Positions 1 through 8,427 are shown, numbered from the stretch's first letter. The stretch: 64,000 nucleotides of DNA from CAVRXQ01 sp963849105 (GCA_963849105.1 CAWKGD010000001.1:186001-250000), one strand, 5' to 3'. Made by a program: numbers and translations. The notes: a model not told the origin generated them from the letters alone.

Positions 1-20
1 CCGCCGCCGATCGCGTTCGG

Positions 21-920
21 GTGACGGAGCGGAATTCTGCTCGACTGGCAATCGTCTCCACTCCGATCGGCAACGTCGACGACCTGTCGCGACGCGCCGT
101 CGACGTTCTGTCCTCGGCGGATGCCATTTTTTGCGAGGACACCCGGCACACCGGTCTGCTGCTGACGCGGGTAGGAATCGAGAAACGACGCCTCATTTCG
201 CTCAACGCCCACAACGAAGCGGCACGAATCGCGATGGCGATCGACGCGTTGAGCCGAGGTGAAGACCTCGCGCTCGTGTCCGACGCCGGCACGCCGCTCG
301 TTTCTGATCCCGGCGCCCGACTTTCCGCGGCCGTGATCGATGCCGGATATCCAGTCGTCCCGGTACCCGGACCGTCGGCGGCACTCGCCGCGCTCGTCGT
401 CAGTGGTTTTGACACGAGCCGCTTCGAGTTCTTCGGATTCCTTCCGAAATCTGGACGTGTTCGCACAGATCGCCTCCGGGCGATCGCCGGGTCGACGATC
501 CCGTCGATCATTTTTGAGTCACCAAGGCGCGTCGCGGTGACCCTCGAGGGCCTCGCGGCCGTGGCCGGAGCGGGCCGGCGCGTCGTCGTCGCACGGGAAC
601 TGACAAAGCTCTTCGAAGAGGTGTGGCGCGGCTCGCTCAGAGAAGCCGTCGACCGGGCGCGGTCGGTCGAGCCGATCGGGGAGCACGTCTTGGTCATAGA
701 AGGACAGGACGACGCTGGGGTAGTCGACGGAGGGTCGATCCGTGCGTCGCTTGCGGCGCTCGTCGACGCCGGACTTTCGCCAACCGATGCCGTTCGCGCG
801 GTCGAAGTCCTTCTCGGCGTGCCGCACCGGGTCGCGTATGAGCAGCGACTCGCGCTCGAGCGTGCGCCCCGAGTCCCAGGGAAAGCACCGCGTCGGGCAG
901 GGAAGGCGATTAAGGGCTGA
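21..920 (+). CDS. rsmI: 16S rRNA (cytidine-1402-2'-O)-methyltransferase
   Basis: The 299-residue protein has the N-terminal block IVSTPIGNVDDLS, then CEDTRHT (about residues 39-45) and LVSDAGTPLVSDPG (about 85-98). These are hallmarks of RsmI in the SAM-dependent tetrapyrrole-methylase fold. RsmI 2'-O-methylates C1402 in the decoding centre of 16S rRNA. The GTG start at 21 places the first conserved block near residue 10, as is usual, and the length is normal. The next gene, metG, starts 16 bases after the stop. Family assignment is firm; nothing unusual is seen. Confidence 0.95.
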   Translation: MTERNSARLAIVSTPIGNVDDLSRRAVDVLSSADAIFCEDTRHTGLLLTRVGIEKRRLISLNAHNEAARIAMAIDALSRGEDLALVSDAGTPLVSDPGARLSAAVIDAGYPVVPVPGPSAALAALVVSGFDTSRFEFFGFLPKSGRVRTDRLRAIAGSTIPSIIFESPRRVAVTLEGLAAVAGAGRRVVVARELTKLFEEVWRGSLREAVDRARSVEPIGEHVLVIEGQDDAGVVDGGSIRASLAALVDAGLSPTDAVRAVEVLLGVPHRVAYEQRLALERAPRVPGKAPRRAGKAIKG

Positions 921-936
921 ACACTACGCTGACCTG

Positions 937-2466
937 GTGCGCGGCACGTTCTACATCACGACGCCGATCTACTACGTCACGGATCGGCCCCACCTCGGCA
1001 CGGCGTACACGATGGTCCTCGCCGATTCGCTGGCGCGCTGGCATCGCCTCGTCGGCGATGACGTTCGCTTCCTCACAGGGACCGACGAACACGGGTTGAA
1101 AGTCGTCCGTGCGGCCGAGGCGGCGGGGAAGACCCCGCAGTCGTGGGTGGACGAGACGAGCGCGTTCTTCTCTGACGCCTGGAGTGCGCTCGGAATCTCG
1201 AACGACGACTTCATCCGCACGACCGAGAAGCGTCACGAAGACGCGGTCGCGACGTTCCTGCAGGCGATCTACGACAACGGCTACATCTACAAGGGGATCT
1301 ACGCCGGATGGTATTGCGTCTCGTGCGAGGCGTACTACCACGAGAACGAGCTCGAAGAGGGCCACCGTTGCCCGATCCACGGCACCCCGGCTGAGTGGCT
1401 CACCGAGGAGAACTACTTCTTCGCGCTCTCGCGCCTGTCCGAGCAGCTAACCGAGTGGTACTCCTCGGTACCCGACGCGGTCGTGCCCGAGATCCGCAAG
1501 AACGAGGCGCTCGGACTGATCCGCATGGGACTCGACGACGTTTCGATCTCGCGCACCGCGTTCGACTGGGGCGTGCGCGTCCCGTGGGACGAAGAACACG
1601 TCGTCTACGTCTGGTTCGACGCGCTGATCAACTACGTCACCGCGGCCGGGTACGGTACCGACGACTCCGTCTTCGCGAAGTGGTGGCCGCACGTCCATCA
1701 CGTCATCGGCAAAGACATCGTTCGGTTTCACTGTGTGTGGTGGCCGGCGATGTGCATCGCGGCCGGCATCGCACCGCCGCGCCAGGTACTCGCGCACGGA
1801 TGGCTGCTCGTCGCGGGGGAGAAGATGTCGAAGTCGAAGGCGAACCAGGTCGACCCCGTGGAGCTCGCCGGTGACGTCGGGCTCGATCCGCTCCGCTACC
1901 ACCTGCTGCGCGACGTCACCTTCGGCAGCGACGGCGAGTTCAGCTACGAGGGATTGATCGAGCGGTACAACGCCGACCTCGCGAACAACCTCGGCAATCT
2001 GCTGCAACGCGTCTCGACGGTCGTCCAGCAAAAATCATCAGGTGTCGGGCCGCGGCCGACGCCGGCAGGTTCACACCTTTCGGCGCTCGTCACCGACGCA
2101 ACGCGGCTGGCGGTCGAAGCCTGGGAGCGTTCGGACCCGAAAGAAGCGCTGGAAGAGACGTGGCGGTTGATCCGCGACGCGAACGCCGAGCTCGAGTCGA
2201 GCGAACCGTGGAAGCTGCCGCCAGGCGAAGCCGTCGACGCGATCTTGGGCAACGCCCTCGAAGTGCTGCGGATCGTTGCCGTCCTCGTCGCGCCGGCGAT
2301 GCCGAGAGCGGCGAAGGAGATCTGGCGTCGGCTGGGGATGCCCGGCGAGGCCGACGAACCCGGCATCGTCGAACGCGGCGCGCTGTGCTGGGGCGGCTAT
2401 CCGGGCGGGATCGCCGTCGAAAAGGGAGCGCCGCTCTTCCCGCGCCGCCAGACGGCCGCGCCGTGA
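937..2466 (+). CDS. metG: Methionyl-tRNA synthetase
   Basis: Class I synthetase that charges tRNA-Met. The HIGH-like signature PHLG lies at residues 18-21 and KMSKS at 296-300. A zinc knuckle is formed by C127, C130, C145 and H148, the single-knuckle arrangement seen in Thermus and mycobacterial enzymes. The frame is open further upstream, but the family N terminus (FYITTPIYYV) follows directly on the GTG at 937, so that start is chosen. The protein is 509 residues and lacks the C-terminal tRNA-binding EMAP-like domain found in some MetRS. Its stop overlaps the tatD start. Confidence 0.95.
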   Translation: MRGTFYITTPIYYVTDRPHLGTAYTMVLADSLARWHRLVGDDVRFLTGTDEHGLKVVRAAEAAGKTPQSWVDETSAFFSDAWSALGISNDDFIRTTEKRHEDAVATFLQAIYDNGYIYKGIYAGWYCVSCEAYYHENELEEGHRCPIHGTPAEWLTEENYFFALSRLSEQLTEWYSSVPDAVVPEIRKNEALGLIRMGLDDVSISRTAFDWGVRVPWDEEHVVYVWFDALINYVTAAGYGTDDSVFAKWWPHVHHVIGKDIVRFHCVWWPAMCIAAGIAPPRQVLAHGWLLVAGEKMSKSKANQVDPVELAGDVGLDPLRYHLLRDVTFGSDGEFSYEGLIERYNADLANNLGNLLQRVSTVVQQKSSGVGPRPTPAGSHLSALVTDATRLAVEAWERSDPKEALEETWRLIRDANAELESSEPWKLPPGEAVDAILGNALEVLRIVAVLVAPAMPRAAKEIWRRLGMPGEADEPGIVERGALCWGGYPGGIAVEKGAPLFPRRQTAAP

Positions 2467-3290
2467 GCGACGCCGTCGCCGATGACTGCTGGACCGATAC
2501 GCACTGCCATGTCCAGGCGTCGTATCTGAAGGGGCCGTTGGGCGAAGATCAGGTCTTCTTGCGGGCGAGCGTGGCATCGGTCGGTCGCATTGTCTGCGTC
2601 GGCACCGACGTTGTCGCGTCGCTCGAGGCGATCGACCTCGCCCGATCGAGGAGCAAAGCCGGCGCGACGCCGTCGACCTGGGCGACCGTCGGGCTTCATC
2701 CCCACGAAGCGTCGCGTGGCCTCGGCCCGGTGCGGCAGCTGCTCGAGAACCAAGCCTCGGTGGATCGCCGACCCGGATCGGTCGTCGCGGTCGGCGAGTG
2801 CGGGCTCGACTATTTCTACGAACACTCTCCGCGCGACGCCCAGCGCGCCGTGTTCGCAGAGCAGATCGCGCTCGCTAAGCGGTTTGACCTCGCGCTTGTC
2901 GTCCATACCCGCGACGCCTGGGACGACACGGTCGACATCTTGACGGCCGAAGGCGTGCCGGAACGCACGATCATCCACTGCTTCACCGGAGGCATGCCCG
3001 AGGCGCAGCGCATGCTTGACCTCGGCGCGTACCTCTCGTTCAGTGGGATCGTCACCTTCAAGAACGCCGATGAGGTCCGCGAGGCCGCGAGGCTCTGTCC
3101 GGCTGAGCGTCTGCTCGTCGAGACGGACGCGCCGTTCCTAACCCCGGTTCCTCATCGCGGCCGTCCGAATGAACCGGCCTACGTCGCCATCGTCGGCGCA
3201 GCTGTCGCGCATCTGCGCGGTATCGACGGTCGCGAGTTGGCCGCATCGTCGAGTGCGAACGCGGCGAGGGTCTTCAAGCTCGAGCCGTGA
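2463..3290 (+). CDS. tatD: TatD family metal-dependent DNase
   Basis: The 275-residue protein opens with the metal-binding TDTHCH (residues 10-15). It continues with VGLHPHEA, VGECGLDYF, VVHTRDAW and LVETDAPFLTP, which supply the conserved His, Glu and Asp ligands of the TatD amidohydrolase-fold 3'-5' nuclease family. The start is the GTG at 2463, which overlaps the metG stop as GTGA. The gene order metG-tatD-rsmA-ispE is common in bacteria and supports the call. A role in DNA repair or DNA turnover is known for the family and inferred here. Confidence 0.92.
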   Translation: MSDAVADDCWTDTHCHVQASYLKGPLGEDQVFLRASVASVGRIVCVGTDVVASLEAIDLARSRSKAGATPSTWATVGLHPHEASRGLGPVRQLLENQASVDRRPGSVVAVGECGLDYFYEHSPRDAQRAVFAEQIALAKRFDLALVVHTRDAWDDTVDILTAEGVPERTIIHCFTGGMPEAQRMLDLGAYLSFSGIVTFKNADEVREAARLCPAERLLVETDAPFLTPVPHRGRPNEPAYVAIVGAAVAHLRGIDGRELAASSSANAARVFKLEP

Positions 3291-4165
3291 CGAATTCCCT
3301 CGGCTCGCCGCCGATCGGTCGGAACGCGATCCGCCGTCTGCTCGACGAAACCGGGGTCACCCCGAGTCGGCTGCGAGGGCAGAACTTCCTCGCGGATCCG
3401 AACACCGCTGAACGCATCGTGCGTCTTGCCGGAGTCGCTCGAGGTGATCACGTCGTCGAGATCGGAGCCGGGCTCGGATCCCTGACGGTGGCGCTCGCAT
3501 CGACGGGTGCCGACATCGTCGCGGTCGAGGTCGATCATCGCCTCGCGTCGTACCTTTCGGAGCACATGCCCGTGAACGTCAGCGTCGTTCGGGCCGACGC
3601 GATGACGAGCGACTGGAATGGGCTACTACGTACGCGCGGTGAATCCCACGACGCCTGGACGCTCGTTGCGAATCTGCCGTACAACGTCGCGACGCCGCTG
3701 ATCATCGACTTGTTGCGCGATGTCCCGCGCATCGAGCGGATGCTCGTGATGGTCCAGTCCGAAGTCGCCGATCGGCTCGCGAGCGCGCCGGGAAGTCGCG
3801 TCTACGGCCCGGCGACCGTGAGACTCGAATACTTCGCGAGGGCGCGCATCGTCGGTCGGGTCCCTCCCGAGGTCTTCTATCCACGTCCGAAGGTCGAGTC
3901 CGCGTTGCTTCGCATCGAGCGACGGGACGAGGTCGCGGTCAGCGAAGACGTTGCGACGTACGAAGAGATCGACGCGCTCGTCCGCGCCGGATTCGGTTCG
4001 AGACGCAAGATGCTGCGTCGAGCTCTCGGTTCGATGGTGGCGGCCGACGTGTTCGACTGTGCCGGCATCGACCCACAGAGTCGTGCAGAGCAACTCGATG
4101 TCGTCGCGTGGGGCAAGCTTGCAGGGTGCCGGAAGTCCACCGCGAGCTCGCGCGCGCCAAGCTGA
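3287..4165 (+). CDS. rsmA: 16S rRNA (adenine-1518/1519-N6)-dimethyltransferase
   Basis: KsgA-type methyltransferase that dimethylates two adjacent adenines near the 3' end of 16S rRNA. The GQNFLADPN block (about residues 31-39) is followed by the SAM-binding loop VVEIGAGLGSLT (about 57-68). The catalytic motif LVANLPYNVATPL (about 125-137) carries the NLPY tetrad. The GTG start at 3287 overlaps the tatD stop. The C terminus overlaps the start of ispE by about 40 bases, a tight coupling consistent with cotranscription. Confidence 0.95.
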   Translation: MTNSLGSPPIGRNAIRRLLDETGVTPSRLRGQNFLADPNTAERIVRLAGVARGDHVVEIGAGLGSLTVALASTGADIVAVEVDHRLASYLSEHMPVNVSVVRADAMTSDWNGLLRTRGESHDAWTLVANLPYNVATPLIIDLLRDVPRIERMLVMVQSEVADRLASAPGSRVYGPATVRLEYFARARIVGRVPPEVFYPRPKVESALLRIERRDEVAVSEDVATYEEIDALVRAGFGSRRKMLRRALGSMVAADVFDCAGIDPQSRAEQLDVVAWGKLAGCRKSTASSRAPS

Positions 4166-4920
4166 CCCGATCTCTTCGGATTCTTGGCCGTCGATCCGAC
4201 GGCTACCACACGATCTCGTCGGAGATGGTCACCCTCGAAATCGCCGACGAACTCGAGTTCAAGCCGGGCAACGGACTCGAACTCGTCGATGAGATCGATT
4301 GGAGTGGTGGAAACCGCGCAGATCTGGGTGCAGCGATCGGACCTGGCCGCAACCTTGTCGAGGCCGCCCTCGCGCTCGTCGGCCGGGAATCGCACATCCG
4401 ACTCACGAAGCGGATTCCGCCCGGAGCCGGTCTCGGCGGCGGTTCGGCGGATGCCGCGGCGGTGCTGCGCTGGGCAGGCGAACATGACATGGCCAAGGCG
4501 GCGCGCCTCGGCGCGGACGTGCCATTCTGCCTGCGCGGTGGACATGCTCTCGTCGGCGGTGTCGGCGAGATCCTCGACCCGTTGCCGATGGTTGACGCCT
4601 CGTACGTCCTTCTCATTCCCGCGATCGCTGTGTCGACGGCCTCGGTCTATGCGGCGTTCGACGAACTCGGCGGGACTCACGGCCGAGGAGCTGCAAACGA
4701 CCTCGAGGAAGCAGCGCTCGCCGTGCAACCGCGACTCGCCCGCTATCGAGACCTGTTGCGCGACGTGACCGTCCGTGAGCCGCAGCTCGCGGGGAGCGGC
4801 GCGACGTGGTTCGTGGAGACGGCGCCGTCGGACGCGATGCGGATGGGGATGGAGGTCCGTTCGGCGGTTGTGGAATCCGGCGCTGCGGCCGCGGTTCTCA
4901 CGACGCGAACAGCGGGATAG
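4126..4920 (+). CDS. ispE: 4-diphosphocytidyl-2-C-methyl-D-erythritol kinase
   Basis: GHMP kinase of the non-mevalonate (MEP) isoprenoid pathway; it phosphorylates CDP-methylerythritol. It shows the N-terminal LGRRSDGYHTI block, the ATP-binding glycine loop PGAGLGGGSADAAAVL and the C-terminal LAGSGATWF motif. The GTG at 4126 is preferred over the in-frame GTG at 4108 because it places the first conserved Lys (RAKLT) near residue 10. The product is 264 residues, slightly short for the family. It supplies the isoprenoid precursors needed by UppP and quinone enzymes elsewhere in the window. Confidence 0.92.
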   Translation: MPEVHRELARAKLTRSLRILGRRSDGYHTISSEMVTLEIADELEFKPGNGLELVDEIDWSGGNRADLGAAIGPGRNLVEAALALVGRESHIRLTKRIPPGAGLGGGSADAAAVLRWAGEHDMAKAARLGADVPFCLRGGHALVGGVGEILDPLPMVDASYVLLIPAIAVSTASVYAAFDELGGTHGRGAANDLEEAALAVQPRLARYRDLLRDVTVREPQLAGSGATWFVETAPSDAMRMGMEVRSAVVESGAAAAVLTTRTAG

Positions 4921-4978
4921 CGCCGATCGAACTCGATCAGGATCGCGAGCGGACCGAAGGTACTGCTCCTAGGCGGAA

Positions 4979-5074
4979 CTACTTCGTGCGCCTCTGCCAG
5001 CGCGTGCGCTTCAGCATCTTCTTGTGCTTTTTTTTGCGCATGCGCTTACGGCGTTTTTTGATCAGCGATCCCAT
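4979..5074 (-). CDS. Small ribosomal subunit protein bS22 (AURKAIP1/COX24 domain)
   Basis: This 31-residue, extremely basic protein starts MGSLIKKRRKRM and ends KRTRWQRRTK. It matches the pattern of the actinobacterial bS22 protein (Rv0500B-like), which sits on the 30S subunit near the decoding site. The start ATG lies at 5072-5074 on the reverse strand. It is too small for most gene finders but is conserved in Actinobacteria. In Mycobacterium it lies next to an excisionase-type HTH gene; here that partner is at 21248, so the pair has separated. Confidence 0.9.
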   Translation of the reverse strand: MGSLIKKRRKRMRKKKHKKMLKRTRWQRRTK

Positions 5075-5177
5075 GGCGCCGGAGACGTTAGCGGATCGTC
5101 GAACAGCCTGATTTTTCGGGCGATTCGTCGCGGAGCAGTCGCGACGCGGCGTCCCGCCGAGCGCTGTGAGGAAGGCG

Positions 5178-5202
5178 GGATCCGTTCGACTCGATCGGAT
5201 CC
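5178..5202 (-). terminator. Possible hairpin terminator of the G1 peptidase gene
   Basis: A 7-bp inverted repeat (GGATCCG / CGGATCC) with an 11-base loop begins 7 bases past the stop at 5209. No U-tract follows, so this is a weak terminator call; GC-rich hairpins without U-tracts are common in high-GC actinobacteria. Confidence 0.4.
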
Positions 5203-5208
5203 AAAGGG

Positions 5209-6441
5209 TCAGTTGCCGGAGCGGACCGTCAACGTGTGGTTGGAAGCGATCACGGCAGCCGATTCGGCTGGTGTCGCGACGGCGTGACCGTTCTGGACCA
5301 TCTGCCACGTGCTGCCGGCGGTGAACGACGATCCGTCGGCCGTCGCCATCGTCATGTTCGTGAAGGTGATCGGGGAGAAGGCGTCGACGAAGGGCTCCGT
5401 CGGTGCGCCGGGGTCTTCGACTATCCACTCGGCCGTCCCGGCAGGCCCGGAGTAGCTGACCGGCTGCGACGACTGGTAGGAGGCGCCAGTCGTCTCATCC
5501 GTCACCGACCACATCCAGCCGCCGCTCGTCTGCCAGACCGACGCCGAGATCGTGTCTCCGGTGTCCACGGTTCCGAGGGCGTTCGCAGCTCCCGGGTACG
5601 ACTCCCACCAAGCCTCGTTTTGCTGCTGGCCGCTGAGGCAGTACGAGTAGATGCCGTCCTGGAAGAGCAGCTTCGTGCCTGGCCCGGACGACTCGGCACC
5701 GTCGACTCCGACCCAAGTGCCGAGCCAAGAAATGCCAGATCCGCAGGTGACCGACGGCACTGTCCAGGTCGCGGATACCGCCGTGGCAGGGGAGTCGATC
5801 GTCGAGACATATCCCGCCCAGCTCGATGATTGCTGAGCATTCGCCGTCGGGGTGATGGAATTCGTGGAGGTGTCGCTCGTCAAAGGGCCGGTCGATGACT
5901 GCGAGGCTCGTGACGAAGGCTTCTCGGTCGAGTGGTGAACGTGCAGGTGGATCGTGAGGTTGCGGGCGACGATGCCTCCGAAGCGATTCTTGGCGATTAG
6001 CCGAAGCCGCGCCAGGTGCGCAGACGTAGCGAGGTTCGGACCGAAGCGAATTCGCTCCGTGAACCGCCCGTTCGCGCAGGAGCGCCAACGCCTCGAGAAG
6101 TGCGCCCGCACCTCGCTGCGATGGGCGAGGACGAGACGGCAACTCGTCGAGTTTTCGACCTGCGCTCTCACCAAGACGCTCTCACCGCGCCACGAAAGAT
6201 CGATGGCGCGTGTGTGGACTGAGATGAACGCCGGCGGGATGTTCTCCCGACCGATGGCGCCAGCGGGAAGGACGAACGCGGCCCCGAGTGCCATCGCGAG
6301 CGCGATTCCGGCGCTGAAGGTGATCAGGTGACGCCGCCGTGAACGAGTCGGCGCGATCGCGGTTGCGCGGGTGCGCCCTGATTCGTCCTCGTCGGTACTC
6401 GCCGACTCGCACCGCCCCGTTCGTCCTATTCGAGCACTCAT
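5209..6441 (-). CDS. Secreted G1-family (eqolisin-type) acid peptidase
   Basis: A 410-residue protein. After a basic N-terminal stretch it has a hydrophobic segment, LITFSAGIALAMALGAAFVL (about residues 39-58), that can act as a signal anchor or signal peptide. The C-terminal half carries the G1 peptidase blocks: WTVPSV, WLGTWVGVDGAES, TKLLFQDGIYSY (contains the candidate catalytic Gln), WWESYPG and AEWIVEDP (carries the catalytic Glu block, about 337-344). G1 peptidases use a Gln/Glu pair and work at acidic pH. An in-frame GTG at 6462 is possible, but the ATG at 6441 is preferred because an inverted repeat covers the GTG. It is a stand-alone gene. Confidence 0.85.
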   Translation of the reverse strand: MSARIGRTGRCESASTDEDESGRTRATAIAPTRSRRRHLITFSAGIALAMALGAAFVLPAGAIGRENIPPAFISVHTRAIDLSWRGESVLVRAQVENSTSCRLVLAHRSEVRAHFSRRWRSCANGRFTERIRFGPNLATSAHLARLRLIAKNRFGGIVARNLTIHLHVHHSTEKPSSRASQSSTGPLTSDTSTNSITPTANAQQSSSWAGYVSTIDSPATAVSATWTVPSVTCGSGISWLGTWVGVDGAESSGPGTKLLFQDGIYSYCLSGQQQNEAWWESYPGAANALGTVDTGDTISASVWQTSGGWMWSVTDETTGASYQSSQPVSYSGPAGTAEWIVEDPGAPTEPFVDAFSPITFTNMTMATADGSSFTAGSTWQMVQNGHAVATPAESAAVIASNHTLTVRSGN

Positions 6442-6443
6442 TG

Positions 6444-6465
6444 TCAGTGGTAGCCTTGCCACTGA
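6444..6465. promoter_or_regulatory. Perfect 7-bp inverted repeat at the 5' end of the G1 peptidase gene
   Basis: TCAGTGG and CCACTGA flank an 8-base spacer immediately upstream of the ATG at 6441. It could be an operator or an mRNA hairpin that limits translation. No regulator is identified. Confidence 0.45.
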
Positions 6466-6508
6466 GAGTGGTTACTTCAACGCCAAAAGTGCTCAAATCG
6501 CTACATAG

Positions 6509-6545
6509 TGCGGTTGGATCAACGCTGATGCGGTTGAGTCAGCGC
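6509..6545. repeat. Two direct repeats with a 20-bp period upstream of the G1 peptidase
   Basis: The pattern TGCGGTTG-N2-TCA-N-CGC occurs at 6509-6525 and again at 6529-6545. The 20-bp spacing puts both on the same DNA face, about two helical turns apart, some 70-100 bp upstream of the start. This fits a binding site for a dimeric activator or repressor. Confidence 0.5.
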
Positions 6546-6727
6546 CGCTCGTACGGGCCGGTGTCTCTGCCGACCGACCGGCTGTGTCTTAGCGGATGGT
6601 TGCGAAGGGAGGCAGGCGCCGCGGTGCGCAAAGACAGGCGCGCGCGAGAGATCGTGACGCGGTTTCCGCCTAAACATCAGCTGGGCCGTCGGCCCCGTTC
6701 GGCGTTTTGCTGATTCGCGCCAGACAG

Positions 6728-7879
6728 TTAGGCGCGGCGCGTCCTCTTACGCATTCGGTGCCTGGCGCGCTCGCCGATCGCGATGAGTCCCGCTCCGACT
6801 GCGAGGATGGCGATCTCGTAGGGACGCGAACCCGCCCACGGTTCGCCGGTGTGTGGTGCCGTTGCCATCGGGACCGCCTTTGGCAGCCCAACCACCTTCA
6901 CTGTGACCGTGTTCGTGCGGCACGGCGCCGAAGTCCCGCAAGTCGAGGCACCTGTGCTCGAGTACAGAGCGGAGTTTGGGATCACCTCATTGTTCGAGTC
7001 GCTCTTGTTGAGCGTGACCGAGAAGGTCACCGTCGCCGCCCCTCCGGCATCGATCGTCAGCCCCGTAAAGGAGACGACGCCACTGGCTTCCGACGCTGTA
7101 CAGCCATGGGCGCCGTGGCAATCCGCCGATCCAGCCACGTAGGTCGTCCCCGTCGGAACGTGATCCGTGACGCGCACTCCGGTCGCCGCCGCGGTGCCGG
7201 AGTTCGTCAACTTGATGAGGTATTCGACCGTCGAACCCTGTGTGACTGTCGAACCCGGCGCCGGCACCGAGGACTTTGTTGCCTTCAACTTCGGCGTGCC
7301 CGACGGAGTGCTGGGCGGGCTGGTCGACGGGGTGCCCGATGGAGGCGACGTGCCCGGTGGCGGCGAGGTGCCCGGTGGCGGCGAGGTGGCAGGTGGCGCC
7401 GCCGGCAAGTTGACGGTGAACGGCTCGCAAGGGCTCGGCCCCCCGTATATGTAGTCGCTTGGCTCGCCGGAGTACGTGGCTTGGAAGCTGTAGCTGCCGG
7501 CGGTGAGCGGGCCGGTCGCCTGCGAGTTCGGGACTGAGCCGTTCGCGTTGAGCGTCACCGTTTGCGGCCAGGTGTTGCCGTTCAGGCTCGTGACGGCGCC
7601 ACCGCTTGAGCAGGTGCCGTTTGCGAACAGGGCGTAGCTCACCGTCGTCGGGGCGTTCGGAGTGGCGGCAGTCGACACCTTCGAGGTGTCGTAGGCAGAC
7701 GCGCCGACGACCTCGGTGTTGGTCCAGGCCGCGTTCGTCGAGGCGTCGTCAACGACGGTCGAGGTTGACGTGACCGCTCCAGAGGGTGCCGCGAAGAGCG
7801 CGATCGGCGTGACGATGGTCGCCGCCAGCAACGCGACGATTGCCGCGGGTCTCCACAACCTTCGAGCGAGATCCTTCAT
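6728..7879 (-). CDS. Sortase-anchored surface protein with a DUF11-like domain
   Basis: A 383-residue exported protein. It starts MKDLARRLWR followed by a signal peptide (about residues 11-36). A beta-rich Ig-like region (about 37-165) ends in SYSFQATYSGEP. A Pro/Thr/Ser-rich linker (about 175-208) follows, then a DUF11-type repeat domain with YLIKLTNSGTAAATGVRVTD (about 231-250). The C terminus has PHTGEP (about 342-347), a hydrophobic segment and an Arg-rich tail, laid out like an LPXTG sorting signal but with Ala in place of Leu. The paralogue at 9697-12147 shares the first four residues, the DUF11 domain and the sorting signal. The sortase gene lies just upstream on the same strand. Confidence 0.85.
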   Translation of the reverse strand: MKDLARRLWRPAAIVALLAATIVTPIALFAAPSGAVTSTSTVVDDASTNAAWTNTEVVGASAYDTSKVSTAATPNAPTTVSYALFANGTCSSGGAVTSLNGNTWPQTVTLNANGSVPNSQATGPLTAGSYSFQATYSGEPSDYIYGGPSPCEPFTVNLPAAPPATSPPPGTSPPPGTSPPSGTPSTSPPSTPSGTPKLKATKSSVPAPGSTVTQGSTVEYLIKLTNSGTAAATGVRVTDHVPTGTTYVAGSADCHGAHGCTASEASGVVSFTGLTIDAGGAATVTFSVTLNKSDSNNEVIPNSALYSSTGASTCGTSAPCRTNTVTVKVVGLPKAVPMATAPHTGEPWAGSRPYEIAILAVGAGLIAIGERARHRMRKRTRRA

Positions 7880-8000
7880 GGCTTAACACGACCCCTTCGC
7901 ACACTCGGCGACAATGAAAAGCATCGGTTTCGCCATTCCCTCCACCGCCCAACGTGGCGACCACATGGTCGGGCGGTTTCAACGGGTCGCATGGCACTGC
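7880..8000 (-). ncRNA. Candidate structured 5' leader of the 6728-7879 surface protein gene (copy A)
   Basis: The 107 bases directly before the ATG (7880-7986) align without gaps to the leader of the second surface protein (12148-12254), at about 85% identity by eye. The coding sequences after the shared MKDL are much less alike. A stem forms between 7944-7950 and 7971-7977, enclosing a GACC/GGTC hairpin at 7959-7970. One pair is C-G here and T-A in copy B, a compensatory change. I recognise no known riboswitch class. Confidence 0.5.
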
Positions 8001-8123
8001 ATGGAACCACACGCCAGCCCCATCGACGTGTGACGAAAACCTCTTTCTCCTTGCTCGACTGGATGCGCCCTCCGAGCGCACCGGCGAGTTCTAATTAAAC
8101 GCCTACTACGGCCAAATCATAAT

Positions 8124-8148
8124 CTTGGCTCGGTGCAGTTGAGCCAAG
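8124..8148. promoter_or_regulatory. 8-bp perfect inverted repeat upstream of surface protein gene
   Basis: CTTGGCTC and GAGCCAAG flank a 9-base spacer. On the minus strand the sequence just after it is AT-rich (GATTATGATTT), so the repeat may overlap a promoter and act as an operator. A terminator role is less likely because of its distance from the sortase stop. Confidence 0.4.
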
Positions 8149-8190
8149 CGGACTAGTCTGATTTGGGTGTTTCCAAGGACTGATCGTGAG

Positions 8191-8229
8191 CCGTTGAACA
8201 CGATTAGTGCCGTTGAACACGATCAGTAG
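8191..8229. repeat. Pair of direct repeats (CCGTTGAACACGATNAGT) about 318 bp upstream of the surface protein start
   Basis: Copies lie at 8191-8208 and 8210-8227, 19 bp apart. Related copies (consensus core AACACGATNAGTAG) occur at 12467 and 12497, upstream of the paralogous surface protein gene. The first copy is 318 bp from its start codon here and 321 bp in the other locus. Probable shared regulator or sigma-factor site. Confidence 0.55.
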
Positions 8230-8248
8230 CGGATCCTTTACTTACAGG

Positions 8249-8279
8249 GATCGGTGGGCGATCGGTACCCGCACCGATC
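8249..8279 (-). terminator. Hairpin downstream of the sortase gene (distal)
   Basis: GATCGGTG at 8249-8256 pairs with CACCGATC at 8272-8279, giving an 8-bp stem. No U-tract follows on the minus strand. It may be a second terminator for the sortase transcript or an unrelated operator. Confidence 0.35.
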
Positions 8280-8357
8280 GCGGGTCGTTCGAGCAGCGGC
8301 ACGTCTGACCGAACGTGGGGTATTCGAGTCCGAGAGTCGTCGACTTCCACACCGGCA

Positions 8358-8377
8358 GCGGTCACCGTGGTGACCGC
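8358..8377 (-). terminator. Hairpin terminator candidate after the sortase gene
   Basis: A perfect 8-bp stem (GCGGTCAC / GTGACCGC) with a CGTG loop lies about 50 bases past the sortase stop at 8428. It is GC-rich with no U-tract, as often seen in high-GC actinobacteria. Confidence 0.5.
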
Positions 8378-8427
8378 GTCAGCTCGTTAGATCGCCAACT
8401 TGAGCACGTTTCGGTCGGGCGTTCGAG

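Larger units (their letters stand above)
7880..8427. other. 548-bp intergenic region between surface protein and sortase genes
   Basis: No credible gene lies here. From the surface protein outward it holds the conserved leader (7880-8000), weaker similarity to the other leader up to about 8085, an 8-bp inverted repeat (8124-8131 with 8141-8148), two direct repeats (8191-8229) and two hairpins nearer the sortase gene (8249-8279 and 8358-8377). Confidence 0.7.

Noticed and set aside
742..936. N-terminal extension of MetRS overlapping rsmI
   Set aside because: The residues are Arg/Ser-rich shadow sequence; the MetRS core starts at the GTG at 937.
7880..8000. Known riboswitch class (c-di-GMP, c-di-AMP, cobalamin) in the surface-protein leader
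   Set aside because: The characteristic conserved cores of these classes were not found; only general stem features match.
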